A stretch of DNA of 64,000 nt from Leucaena leucocephala (taxonomy: Eukaryota > Streptophyta > Magnoliopsida > Fabales > Fabaceae): NCBI GenBank assembly GCA_037074615.1, contig CM073554.1:20410501-20474500 (forward strand), read 5' to 3'. Positions 12,385-24,092 of this stretch are shown here, in pieces. Position 1 is the stretch's first letter; every line of letters starts with the position of its first letter. Position numbers and translations under genes: made by a program. The notes under the pieces were generated by a model that saw only the letters and a list, made by a program, of their open reading frames with translations, did no database searches and was not told the DNA's origin.

Positions 12385-13722
12385 TCTCTACCGCTTTATC
12401 ATTTTCCCTTGTGGGTTATTTGTTTCAGGACATTTCCTCGGTACAGTCGCTCGTGACATTGAGTGTCCACATATTTTGTTTGCATCCCACGTACACCTCT
12501 CCATTACAATTTAAAATGTGTTTCATGCAACCGATTCTTTATACATATCTCTCAAAATAAATTAAATACCGTACAACCAATGCGACTGGGTTTAGAGGTA
12601 GGGTTTGTCCTCAAAAACGTGTAACAAATAAAGATTTAAATTCTCACTAAAAAAATAAAAAACATATGTATATTTAGTATTGGACGGTTTAAAATAAAAT
12701 TATTTCTAATAAGATACATATACTAACAATTTGTACTTAACTAGCTTAAAAGTTAATACCATACTACTTTTTTTTATTCTCTATTATTTAATTAAGGGTA
12801 TAAACACTTTAGATAAAAGATTTTTATTTTTTTCTAATAAATATATTTTTTGAGATTCAGATTTATATTCTACTCCTAATAGAAGTAGAGTTACTTACTA
12901 CCTTAACCATGTTATATGTTATATATTTATAAATTGTTCTTTTAATGTATTTGAAATATTACGTATTTGTGAATAGACTGTATTTATACTAGGGTTAATA
13001 TATATTTTGATCCCTCAACTTTGATTAAAATTTTATTTTAATCCCTTAAATTTTAAATAGGAGATTTTCATCTCTTAACTTTAACTTAGTTCATATGAAA
13101 TGATTTTTTTTTAACCCGAATATCAAACGAGATTCAGAGGGTGCACACACACATTATTAAAATATATACACATGGGACCCAATTAATAAATGAAATGTCT
13201 GGAATTTTTCCAGAGGATGAAGAGGAAGTCAGAGAAAAATATGTTTTGAATTTTGAAGAGAGAGAAAAAAAATTATGTGCATTACTTATTTTTATGATGT
13301 ATTTAGGCCTGATAGAAAATTAACGAGGTGGGTTTCTCTCCTTTAATGGCGCTGGGAAGGAATGTAATATAATGTAATGCAATGTAATAAAATATAATAT
13401 AATAATTACATAAATTTTTTTTGTACGCATTAAGAAAAGATAATGTATAGGTATAAAAATATTTAGTTTGATTACCATAAACATAGGGATATATTATAAT
13501 AAAAAATAAAAGACATAATCACCCTATCAATATATGTGTATATAATGAATTAAAATGATGTATTTTTTTGTCAAAATATATAATAACTCTGTTTTCGAAT
13601 ATAAATATACACACACACCTAATAAAGTAATAGATTAGATTACCTTAGTTAATATATACAATAAAAAATTACAATTTTTATTAATTAAAATTGTGTTTAT
13701 ATATATTATAATAACCAATATA

Positions 13723-13726
<4 letters not shown>

Positions 13727-13763
<37 letters not shown>
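13727..13763. repeat. (AT)n microsatellite
   Basis: About 18 uninterrupted AT units in AT-rich DNA with no gene. Confidence 0.95.
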
Positions 13764-13768
<5 letters not shown>

Positions 13769-15278
13769 GAGCTAATAAGTCTAATATAAATCTATACAAG
13801 AGAAATAATAAGTTGAATCTTATATATTTAATAAAAAATTAAAATATAATGCATGTTTTTTTTGTTAGAATTATATGTCTATTAACAAGAAGTATTATTT
13901 AAAATATATTTCTATGAAGACATCATATCGAAGAAGGAGAATAGTGGCCCGAAGAGATTTACCCACGACAAAGTATTGCTGAAAGATATTAGAAGATAAT
14001 GATAGGTATGTGGTCAAATGAAATAAGACTATAGAAGAGGTGAGGGTATATATATAAGTAGTGTAATCCCTTTTATATTACTTGAGGTAATTAAGATTAT
14101 AAAATGTAATTTTTTATATTATGTAGCTCTAATCAAGCACTTAAATTAGCATGTTATATCAATATTACATGTAATCCAACGTAAGAAAAAGGAGTGAAAA
14201 TTAATGATACAGTTTAAAAAGTTAATGGATGAAATTAAAATAAAATTAAATATTATTCTCTATTTTTTGGTACAATAATTTTTGGAAATAGATTGGGTTC
14301 ACTCACGATCTTAGGGCAGGGCGGAGTCTTCCTTTTTCCTAGACAATACCAATACCAGGTAGGACGAGCCGTCAATTACCCTTAGGAGTAAATCTAGGCA
14401 CCCATAATTTAAAATACCTTCTCAAATACTATAATTAAAATAACAATAAAATAATACTTCTTAAATATTGAACAGGGAACACACTCACTTTAGCTAAATA
14501 TTATCCTTTTTGCCCCCAAAAAAATCCAACCAAGACCAGCTCACATGTGGTTTTCTTATTAGCTAAGGCCCAAAATATTGCAGTTGGGCCATGAGGGTGG
14601 GTTTCTCAATTATAATTTCTCCAACTACCAATCTAGCATAAGGTCTATTATACTTAAAAATAATAGATAATTTATTTTATCTGATATTAATATCGCCTAA
14701 AAAAAAGAGATTTCATCATGTCCTTAAATTATGAATGGGCTCAATCCCTTTCTATAAATTTTTATATGAAAAAAAAATCTAGCATAAAGGCAAAATATAG
14801 TATAATGAGTTAGTTCCTTACAATGTCATGAATTAATATTTAAATTTTATTAAAAAATATTTATATTTAGTATTTAATAATATTTTAAATATTATTAACT
14901 CTAATAAAAGATTATATATACTTTTAATAAAAAATAGTGATAAAAAAATTCTGAATAGAATTTTACTAATAATTTCATTTGCCATCTATCGTAATTTTTT
15001 TACCAAAAAGTCCAAGTAGCGATTAGTTTAACTATGTATTTGGCAATCACTTTTAGGAATAGATTCTCTAGCAAAATTATGGTTTGAGCACATGATACTC
15101 AAACAGTATTTTTTTAAAAAAAAATAATTCTAAGACTCAAATCATGGTTTGAGTATTGAAACTATGGTTTTCATTAATTGAGCACTCTGTAGCTTTTTAT
15201 GTATCCGTTGGCAGCATTTTGGTAACAGAACAAGCTGCGTTTTGAAGAAATAAGCAACCCACGTATATATCTCTACAT

Positions 15279-15800
15279 GTGCCTGTTTGGGAGGGTGCCA
15301 AACCTTGGTTTTAAACTAAGGTTTGGCTCAAAACCTAGGTTTAGAGAAATTTTAAAACAAACAGTCATATTTGTTCAAACGGGCTTTTGAACTAAACTCT
15401 AGTTTAAAACCAAGGTTTCAGAAAAGCTGGTCAGAGTAGCTTTTGGAACAGTAAACTACGTTTGAACTAACTAATTACTATATTACCCCTACTTTTTCTT
15501 ACACCCTCTCTCCTACTTTTTCTTACACCCTCTCTCATCTCTCCTACTTTTTCTCTATTTTCTTTCTTACACCCTCTCTCCTCTCTCCTCTTATCTCTTA
15601 TCTCTCCTCATTTAATACTCATACCCTTTTTCGTAATTTACCAATAATAAAATCCCTTCTATAAATAACTATCCAAACACTCATTTATTCAAAACCACGT
15701 TTTTTTCATAATCTCTTCTCCAAAAGCCCTTTTCTATAATCTGTTTAAAAGCCCTTTTTTTTCATAAGCCCGTTTTTAAAATCCTATCCAAACGAGCCCC
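15279..15800 (+). mobile_element. hAT-like MITE, copy A
   Basis: Nonautonomous element of about 520 bp. It starts GTGCCTGTTTGG and ends CCAAACGAGCCCC (reverse complement GGGGCTCGTTTGG), giving imperfect ~13-bp terminal inverted repeats. Inside are the family landmarks: AAACAAACAGTCATAT, CAGTAAACTACG, a pyrimidine-rich CTCTCTC tract, ACTATCCAAACACTCATTTA and CTCCAAAAGCCC. No coding capacity. A clear target duplication was not found at these borders. Confidence 0.8.
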
Positions 15801-16079
15801 ATGTCCAAGATTCAAATTCGATTTTTGCCCTTCAGGTCTCTTCTTTCATTTTCCCTCTTCCCCATACTTTCATGCTCTCTGTTTCAGTCCCGAGAAAATT
15901 CTGATACATATATTTATTTTATAAATTTTTAAAGTATCCAAATAAATAAATTAAAAAGTACTATGAGGAAAAAATTAAAATTTAGGTGAATATTATAAAT
16001 TTTTATCTTACCCAAACACATATATATATGTATTATTTTTTAATCACTTAAATGAAAAATTTGAAAAAAAATATTATTT

Positions 16080-16231
16080 ATATAATTATCATATTAGTTT
16101 ATGTCCTTTTTAGTAAATTGCCTATGAAAAAGTGATTCTGCTATTAATCATTCAAACATCTACAATTTTTAAAATTATTTTTTTCTTAAAATCTATTTTT
16201 CCCAAAATCTATTCTCCAAAAGCTAATCTAA
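16080..16231 (+). mobile_element. Right-end fragment of a related MITE
   Basis: This stretch (AAAAGTGATTCTGCTATTAATC ... CCAAAAGCTAATCTAAG) matches the right third of copy B at 16610-16756 and abuts the left end of copy B. It is a truncated or nested copy lacking its left part. Confidence 0.65.
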
Positions 16232-16756
16232 GTGCCTGTTTGGATCCATGGTTACAAAATCAATTTTGGGCAAAATCTTGGTTTGGGAAAATTTGAAACA
16301 AACAGTCATTTTTGTCCAAAATTGATTTTGGTCAAAACCTCGGTTTGAAACCATGATTTTGAATAAGCTACTGAAAATATATTTTGGAACAGTAAGAGAG
16401 TTTATGGACTATCCAATTACTATTTTACCCTTATTTTTTCTTATATCATCTCTCCTCTCTCATCTCTCTTCTCTCTTCTTCACCCTAACTCCTCATTCCT
16501 CTCTCATTTCTACAACTCTCTCATCTCTCCTATTTCTTCTCTACCTTCTCTCATCTCTCCTATTTATTCTCTATCCTCTCTCATCTTTCTTACTTTAATC
16601 AAATCATATTATTTTTGATAATTTATCAATATAAAAAGTGATTCTACTACTAATTATCCAAACATCTCTATTTTCAAAATCTATTCTTCCCATAATCTAT
16701 CTATTCTTCCTAAAATCTGTTCTACAAAATCTATTCTCTAAAAACTAATCTAAACC
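16232..16756 (+). mobile_element. hAT-like MITE, copy B (second subfamily)
   Basis: Starts GTGCCTGTTTGGATCC and shares AAACAAACAGTCATTTTT, GGAACAGTAAGAGAGTTTAT and an internal CTCTCTC tract with copy A. Its right end reads AAAACTAATCTAAACCC. The open frame inside (16353-16598) is only the low-complexity pyrimidine tract of the element. Confidence 0.75.
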
Positions 16757-17819
16757 CTGAACCGAATCAAACTGTCCACGTGCAGAATGCTCCATGCTCT
16801 AGTTCTCTTTACCATCCTAGATCGCGATGGAGCCGTCCTGTTCCACATCCTCTTCTTCCCTCAGGGTCGCTCTCTATGCTCTGTGAATGCCCTCAATGTC
16901 TAGATGCTTATACATTTGGGGGTTCTATTTGAGTTAAGACAGACAGTCGGAGAAGTGAGTATACAATTTTCTGGCTTTAGTGGGAAAATGACTTTTCTAG
17001 ATATTGCAATGCGAATGCAGTTAAAAGTTGGTGTCTTTTAGTGAATTAATGAAGAACAGAGAAAAACAAAACAAAAGAAACTATGCTGGGAATAGTATGC
17101 TGGCATAATCAGTTGAGAAAATGAGGATGCTGAGGAGAGGAAGAGAGATTGTTGTTAGAATTTGAAAATTGAACCGAGTCAGGAATAACTGAGAGATGCA
17201 ACTTGAGAAAGCAAGGAAGGTGCTTAGCTTAAAATCTTATAGATAGAAATGCTCTTTCAGTTACAAAAAATTACTCGATAGCTTAGTGAAAATATAATTA
17301 AGTTGAAAAACTATCAACCTAATGATTTTTGGTTTTGGTACCCATTTATAGTAAAGACTAAACCATGAATGGATTGAGATGATAATTTATCAGAAGTTGA
17401 CTTTGGTCACCATCAACAGTTGTGGCATTGCTGAATAACCTTATAACTGCGAGGAACTATTTTATGTTTTAAGCTGGAAGAATTCATTAAAATACATGGA
17501 GCAAACTAAGTAACTCTTAGACCATGTCATTTACAAGTATTCCATAGGTTTCAACTTATTATGATGTAATAAAGGCAAGCACATTTGTTTAGCAGTTTAG
17601 CTTTGAAATGAAAATTAGATATTCTTTAGTATCATGCGGCTTTTGCGTGATATTGTTTCTTCTACAATATTTTTCTTCTTGTTGCTGTAACTGAATTGGA
17701 TTATATTACAGTTTTCAATAGGTTTGTTGCTTAGTGCATTGGTAAGGTATTTTTAGGAGTCTCTGATTTAAACTATCTTTCCTAGTATTCTGCATCATTT
17801 TTGGCGACGTATAGAAATA

Positions 17820-19821
17820 CAGATGCCCTCCATTAAACAGTCTTGCATAGTTCATGAACATCTATTACACAGACCTCAGGTGTTTCTCAATGTTGTTTCC
17901 TGGGTTCTTACTAGCAACTAGGAAAATCATGCATCCATGCCATTGTCTAAAGAAATCTCTGTTTTCTTTTTGCTTGCATGCCCACAAAGTTCAAAGCAAT
18001 AATTTACACCTCAGTCGGGAAATGAATTCAATTTTTTTAGTGGTAGTAACTAATCCAATTTTATATATGCAGACTGGAGCCATTTCAGTTGTTATTCGAC
18101 AAACAAATATTATATGGGTGCTTTTTGTCGCCTGTACTCAGATCATAGACATTGCCATAACCCATGGAAAGGAAAATGCAACAACAGCAGAGTCAGATGT
18201 GTCTATCAACAAACCTGGTATGGCATGTGATGACAATACTAATGTAGTGGGTTTAAATCTGAGGAAGCGAAAGGTTGTTAAAACGATGTACACTGTCAAG
18301 AGTTCCTTGGCCAATGAATATGCATCTTCTCCTTCCTCTCACTTGTTTAGCAAGTAACTCTGTAACTTGGTGGCCGCAGAAAAGTTATTTCCATCTCATT
18401 TTCTTGTTTTAATGAAATATTTTAAATAACTGTATATTTTATTTCTTCTTGTAGGCTCTCTTGAGGATATTTGGGCAATCCTTTTAGCGTTATGGCACAC
18501 ATGAAGTGGGAAGTTTTGATCTCATTTAGCCCCTTCATGATGGTATTGGTTGCTTTTGTTTTGTTTGTCTTATATAATGGGAGTATTGTTCCTGGTAAGA
18601 TTCCTTCTGTTATTTTTATCCCATGTAAATTTTTGGTCCTCTAAAAGTTCCTATTTTCACGTATCCTTCTGACACTTCAGGGGCAAAAGAAGCACATGCA
18701 GTTACCCAGAATTTTGCTCAGATAGTTTAATTCAGTCTGGTTTCTGTAATGGCTCTGGCTCCCATGCATTTCACTGTCACCCATGATGTAGACCTGTTAA
18801 AGCACTTTAGGTAAAGTATGACCGTTGGTTTCTTTCTGGGGTTCATGGCTCTCACCGCTGGCTTGGTCTCTGCACAGTTTTTCAGGTTAGCTCAGATAAG
18901 TAATTTTGATTCATTCTTGACTGTTTAATCTGTTTCTCTCATTTTCTTACAATCCCCGTTGGTTGATTAATGCAGTGTTGCTCATCCATACCTTCTAGCC
19001 GACAACAGGCACTACCCTTTCTATCTCTGGGGAAGATCATCATGGCTCACCGGTCAATTAAATACCTTCTGGTCTCTTTCTATATCTGGTCATGGCTTAG
19101 CAATATTCATACCTTAGGTTAGAAAAAATCTGTAGCAAGCACTCTCAGTTTCATTCACTCATAAGGTTATACTCCTAGCCGTCGTGAAGTCTTGATTTTA
19201 AATATAAGATTTTATCTTAAAATTAATTTATTTAACTTATAAATTAATATATAATTTAATATTATATAAAGATATTTTAAGAAGATTATGTTATATTTGT
19301 TATATTCCTCCTGTCCTTAGTATAAAATTTAATTGAATAATTAATTTTAATCTTAAATATAAAATATATTTTTTATATTTATAAAAAAATAATTTATAAA
19401 CTGATATATAATATAATGTTATACTATTTTAGAGATATCATGTTATTTTATTATAATTAAATAATATATCTAATTTTTTTTAATATATTTAAATTAATTA
19501 AATAATTCTTATATTATTTATCATAGAGTATTCATTTAACTATTATCTTATGCCAAACTGGGAACTTTCGAAATAAAATAGGGGTATTGGCATACTTTGT
19601 GGATACTGCTTCGGTTCTTGTACCAGCTCCTCTGATAGAGTTCAGATACTACACCAATACCATTCTTCTTCTTGGCGCTTCACGGGGATAATAACGACAG
19701 TGGAAGTTGGTATCTGACGGGGATGCTATATATCTGTGTGAATGTTTTCACAATGATGATGTTTTTGTTCAGGCCATTTAGTTGGGATCATGAGCCTGGA
19801 ATCCAAAGGTTTATATGGTAA
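17820..19821 (+). pseudogene. ALG10: ALG10 (alpha-1,2-glucosyltransferase) pseudogene with introns
   Basis: ALG10 is the ER membrane glucosyltransferase that adds the terminal glucose to the lipid-linked N-glycan precursor. Fragments occur in family order: IYYTD near 17860; VVIRQTNIIWVLFVAC at 18090-18140, then an LRKRK linker; MKWEVLISFSPFMMVLVAF at about 18500; GAKEAHAV...FAQIV at 18681; VAHPYLLADNRHYPFYLW at 18975; VLVPAPLIEFRYYT at 19612; and a C-terminus FRPFSWDHEPGIQRFIW ending in TAA at 19819-19821. Damage: stop before the YYTD exon, a 2-base insertion at TGGCACACATGAAG (18496), in-frame stops at about 18729 and 18811, a lost base at TCTGGGGAAGATC (19030) and another frame change near 19685. 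The N-terminal exons with the catalytic loop were not found. Introns remain, so it is a duplicated rather than a processed copy. An AT-rich insertion with a CCTCCTGTCCTTAG mariner-like end sits in the last intron (19180-19575). Confidence 0.88.
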
Positions 19822-20600
19822 CTTAATTTGCAGGAAAAGGAAAAGAAAGCTCTCATGTGTTCAAGGCATTTTGTTTGATTGAAAAACTAGTTAGTTTGTT
19901 TTATTGACTTGTCTTGTCAAGTTCTCTTGTATAGTCATGTAAATCTCGATTAAACAGGAATGACTTTACCTGAAGTCTTACATTTTCTGTTTTAAGCTTT
20001 TTAATTTGGTTTTGGGATCCAAGTTTGGTAGGCCCCATATGCCCTCTATGGATGCTTGAAACCTTGTAAAATCTAATGAATCAATTTATAAAAACATCTA
20101 ATAAATTAGTTAAGTGATATTTTTTTCTTTAATATAAAATTTAATTAATTAATTTAAATATATTAAAATATTAGATTATATATTAATTTATATGTCAGGC
20201 TAATTAATTTTATAAATATAAATAATTTTTTTAATTTTTTTAAATTAGTCTAATAAATTTTATATGAAAAAATAGATGTAGTATAAATTTATATTAAAAT
20301 ATTCACACTATTTATTAGTCAATAATGTAGTTATATTATATTGAAAAAAGTTTCTAATTAAAAAGAAGGCGAATGTAAGATGGAAGGAGAAGAAAGAAAA
20401 AAAGAATGTATGATAGAAATAATAGATTTGATATTATAAAAAAAAAAATTGTAGGTAACTGTGATTTTCCCGTTCTCTAGTTTAATTCGGTATCAGTCCC
20501 AAAATAAAAAACAATATGCAAATGAGTCCCAAACCAATATTCATCTACGGACCCCGCCGGACGATTATTAACGTGCCGCCAATGCTCGGAGCTCCACTCT
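19822..20600. other. Intergenic AT-rich stretch
   Basis: No gene seen. AT-rich DNA at 20090-20290 resembles the insertion in the ALG10 pseudogene's last intron. The last ~80 bases turn GC-richer and are probably the PPR gene's promoter or 5' UTR. Confidence 0.4.
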
Positions 20601-20663
20601 GCTGTGCCGTGCCATCGACTTCAACCTCTGGTCTTTTTGCTTGAATACTCATCTTTCTTCGCC

Positions 20664-22410
20664 ATGAACACCTATTACAGACTCTTCTCTCGCCATCGCT
20701 TTTGTATGCCACGTTCTCTTCTCCCTAATATCACCGCAGCCACTTCCTTCTCCAAGACTGCCACGGCCACCGACTACCTCGATTCCGCTCTTATCAAATC
20801 CTACACCATGACACCGCCAATCAAACCCTGGCCTCAGCGCCTCTACCCCAAGCGTCTCACTTTAATGATTACCCGCCAACAAATCTTGACATTGCCACCC
20901 AAACTTTCCACTACGCGGGCCAATATAATCCCGGGTTTTCACGCCATCATTCAGAGACTCTCCCGTGCACGTGAATTCGATCAAGTCGAAGAACTTCTCT
21001 CTCAGTTGCCATGTTCTGGAATCAAATGCGGCGAGCAATTGTTCATAAATGTGAGTCGGAGTTATGGGCTTGCAGGTAAAGCTAAATCGGCCGTTAAAAC
21101 CTTCTTGCAGATAGAATCGTTTGGGGTTAATCGATCGGTGAGGTCGCTGAACACTTTACTTAATGCTTTGGTCCAGAATAAACGATACGATTGGGTTCAC
21201 TTGATGTTTACAAACTGTAAAACTAAGTTTGGCGTTATACCTAATGTCTTTACCTGTAACATTTTGATTAAAGCTCTTTGTCAGAAAAATGACATCGAGG
21301 GTGCTCTCAAGGTGTTGGATGAGATGCCTGTAATGGGTATGGTTCCAAATGTGGTGACTTATACTACAATTTTATGTGGGTATGTTTCTAGAGTTGATAT
21401 GAATGGTGCTAAGAGGGTTTTTGGGGAAATTTTTGATAGAGGATGGTTACCTGATGCTATTACTTATACAGTTTTGATGGATGGATTTTGTAAGCAAGGG
21501 CGTTTGGTTGATACAATTAAAGGTAATGGATTATATGGAAGGAATGGGGTTGAACCCAATGATGTTACTTATGGGGTTATGATTGAGGCTTATTGTAAGG
21601 ACAAGAGATCCGGACAAGAGGGTTTTTGGTGAAATTTTTTATAGAGGATGGTTACTTGATGCTACTACTTATACAGTTTTGATGGATGGATTTTGTAAGC
21701 AAGGGCGTTTGGTTGATGCAATTAAGGTAATTGATGGTATGGAAGAGGATGGGGTTGAACCCAATGATGTCATTTATGGGGTTATGATTGAGGCTTATTG
21801 TAAGGACAAGAGATACGGGGAAGCTTTTAACTTGCTTGATGATATGCTTGACAAGAAATATGTACCAAGTTCATCACTGTGTTGTAAGGTCATAGATTTG
21901 TTGTGCCAGGAAGGAAATGTTGAAAATGCTGTTGAGCTGTGGAGGAGGCTTTTGAAGAACTGTACTCCTGACAATGCTGTATCTAGTACTCTTATACATT
22001 GGCTTTGTAAGAAGGGAAATATATGGGAAGCAAAGACAATGTTTGATGAATTTGAGAAAGGTTATATTCCCAGTCTCTTGACATATAACACGCTAATTGC
22101 CGGAATGTGCGAGACACGGGAACTTTATGATGCAGCTAGGTTATGGGATGACATGGTGGAAAAGGGGTGTTTTCCTAATGCTTTTACATATAACATGTTG
22201 ATTAAAGGATTTTGTAAAGTTAGTAATGCAAAGGAGGGTATCAAAGTTCTGGAGGAGATGATGGAAAAGGGCTGTTCACTTAACAAAACTACTTACTCAA
22301 TGTTGAGTGAGGGGCTTTCTGTTTCAGGAATGAAGGACGAAATGAAAAGGGCAGTTGCAATGGCAACATCCAATGGAATTGATAGAGACCCGGGATCTTT
22401 CCTTAAGTAA
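20664..22410 (+). pseudogene. P-class pentatricopeptide repeat (PPR) protein, frame broken by internal duplication
   Basis: PPR proteins bind organellar RNA. The protein starts best at ATG 20664 (MNTYYRLFSRH), giving an Arg/Ser-rich, acid-poor N-terminus like a mitochondrial transit peptide; an upstream ATG at 20604 is possible. About 12 PPR units follow, with typical NVFTCNILIKALCQKN, NVVTYTTILCGYV and DAITYTVLMDGFCKQGR helices, no introns and no E/DYW domain. The first reading frame ends at TGA 21630-21632. The second, running in another frame to TAA 22408-22410, continues the PPR array to DPGSFLK. The break is caused by a 205-bp tandem copy (see the repeat at 21411-21820): 205 is not a multiple of three, where two PPR units would be 210. 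Without the copy the two halves would be one protein of about 510 aa. Either a recent pseudogene, an assembly error, or a gene expressed only as a shortened protein. A single-exon, non-duplicated relative is expected elsewhere. Confidence 0.85.
21411..21820 (+). repeat. 205-bp tandem duplication inside the PPR gene
   Basis: AAGAGGGTTTTTGG at 21411 recurs at 21616, and the following ~200 bases match (GGATGGTTAC(C/T)TGATGCTA, TTTTGTAAGCAAGGGCGTTT, GAGGCTTATTGTAAGGACAA). The copies differ most at 21520-21545 versus 21725-21750, where the first reads NGLYGRN and the second the more typical IDGMEED. The junction is CAAGAGATCCGGACAAGAGG. Confidence 0.93.
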
Positions 22411-23640
22411 GGTCAATGAAGTTGGACATGATAAAAATTTGGCTTCGAATGTCTCATAAACTGCAGGGTAAAATGTATTATTTGAAAAGAAGCAGACTTC
22501 ATGAACTCATAAGTCATAATCAGTGGAAGGTGATTTACTCTCAGGTATGATTCCTCCATTTCTTGCAGTCAGCTTTAGTTTGGTTGCTCTTCTTGGGTTC
22601 TCTTGTAGGATCATACAAGATTACATATTACATAATTTGATAATATCATAATTATTCTCATACGATTATCAGCTTATAAGTCGGAAAAAACTTCTCATAA
22701 AAGGCGTTCATCAGATGTTTTGTCAATCTCTCCCACCATCGACAAGCACACCTAACTTGTAGCTGTTATTAAACAAGTAAGTTGTGAAATTTATCATACC
22801 TTTGTTCTTTGTTAAACTGCGATTGTACCTTCTGATAAGTTTGATATATTCAGTATTTATCATATGGTTATGTATTACAGGAACCTTTGAGCTGTTGCAC
22901 ATTCGTACTTACGTTATTCATGTTTGTCCAGGAGAGGTCGCTATGTCCAAGTTAACTGGTGGAAGACTACTTTATTCGTATGCTTCTCTTAGTAGATTCA
23001 CTTTTTTCAAGAACGTCGCAGTTAACGATTCAAGAAGGCATAACTGAAGCTTAAGTTTTGTTTAGTTTAAACATGGGAAGTGTTGCCATCTGATTTATAC
23101 TTTTGGCAATTTTGTTTATTGCATTGAGTTACATTCATAGTCTGTATTACACATGGAATCACTGAAGTTGAAGTGAAGACATTGAAATTGAAGTAGCATT
23201 CTGACGATGCCCATGGCCGTTGTATATGCAAATATTATCCTCATTGAGCCTGAAGGAAGAAAATTTTTGTATAGTTGAATGGTATCTTAATCAGAAGGAC
23301 CCAATTGATCAATAATGCCAGTCTTCCACCGCAGATGTATTGTTTGTAGTAGTGCTTTCTTTTACCCTTCCCATTATACATGTGGAGCATTAAATTACAA
23401 AGTGTGATCCGAAATACAATGAATCTAGTGACGAGGTATTTGGTACTTTGGAGACAAACACAATGATTTCATACAGTTATGTTGACAAAATTAATTCAGT
23501 TTATTTAAATTGATTAAAATTCATAGTGTTATGTTAACAAAATGTTGAATACATGCTATGGTAGTTATTTTCTTTAAACGAGCTAAATTCCATTTCTATC
23601 ATTGAACCAAATATCTAATTGTCGGTTTTATTGAACTCAA
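22411..23640. other. PPR 3' flank, no gene recognised
   Basis: Moderately AT-rich, with an 87-codon open frame at 22784-23047 that matches nothing I know. The TTACAG at 22880 and TCCAG at 22933 look like acceptor sites, so part of it could be a spliced 3' UTR of the PPR transcript. Inference only. Confidence 0.3.
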
Positions 23641-23641
23641 G

Positions 23642-23793
23642 GCAATGGTTAAGAAAAAGCATTCAATTCTGGTCAGTGGGGAAAGTAGAGCTGGTAAATC
23701 TGAAACTACAAAACTGCTTATGAGATACCCTGCTTACCTCGGGGGTTGGGCTGCTACTGAAGGAAGAACAATTGAACAAGAAGTTCTTGAAGT
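23642..23793 (+). pseudogene. Isolated myosin XI motor exon (P-loop region)
   Basis: One exon-sized block preceded by an acceptor-like TCAAG. It encodes HSILVSGESRAGKSETTKLL, then LMRYPAYLGG and ATEGRTIEQEVLE, which is the ATP-binding region of plant class XI myosin. In the family the P-loop is GESGAGKT; here it is GESRAGKS, and the conserved YLAYLGGRAA reads YPAYLGGWAA. No other myosin exon was found within several kb on either side. Best read as a relic exon without function. Confidence 0.8.
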
Positions 23794-24092
23794 ATTATCA
23801 GAATGTCAATCTATGAGTTCAAATCAATGGTTATGCATTATCTTTATCGAATCATGAAATGAGAAAAACAGAGGGGAAAAAGGCGTTAAACTGAGAAGGA
23901 TGAAGTTACCACATAGTTGGACAACAAAATCAAGCTTCAACTTACTTGCAAAGGTAAAGGAGGATATGAATACAGCTTAACCAAGAACATAATTTGTAAG
24001 TGGATTTTCAGAAAAGCTCATCTAATGGGCCAAAACCCAAAAAAAAAAACAAGCATAGAAACCCAACGTCAGAAAAGAGAGAAATTATATGT

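Larger units (their letters stand above)
9900..15278. other. Long noncoding AT-rich interval
   Basis: No supported gene in about 5.4 kb. Contents are (TA)n microsatellites, a 16-base G run, scattered low-complexity DNA, and copies of a dispersed repeat near 14275-14500 and (inverted) 14640-14770. That repeat contains AATTTAAGGACAT-like and GATATTAATATC-like blocks also seen near 26470-26680. The 11894-12265 minus frame is open for 123 codons but starts in a (TA)n tract and matches no family I recognise. Confidence 0.5.

Noticed and set aside
16353..16598. 81-codon frame with repeated Leu-Ser
   Set aside because: It is the CTCTCTC tract of MITE copy B.
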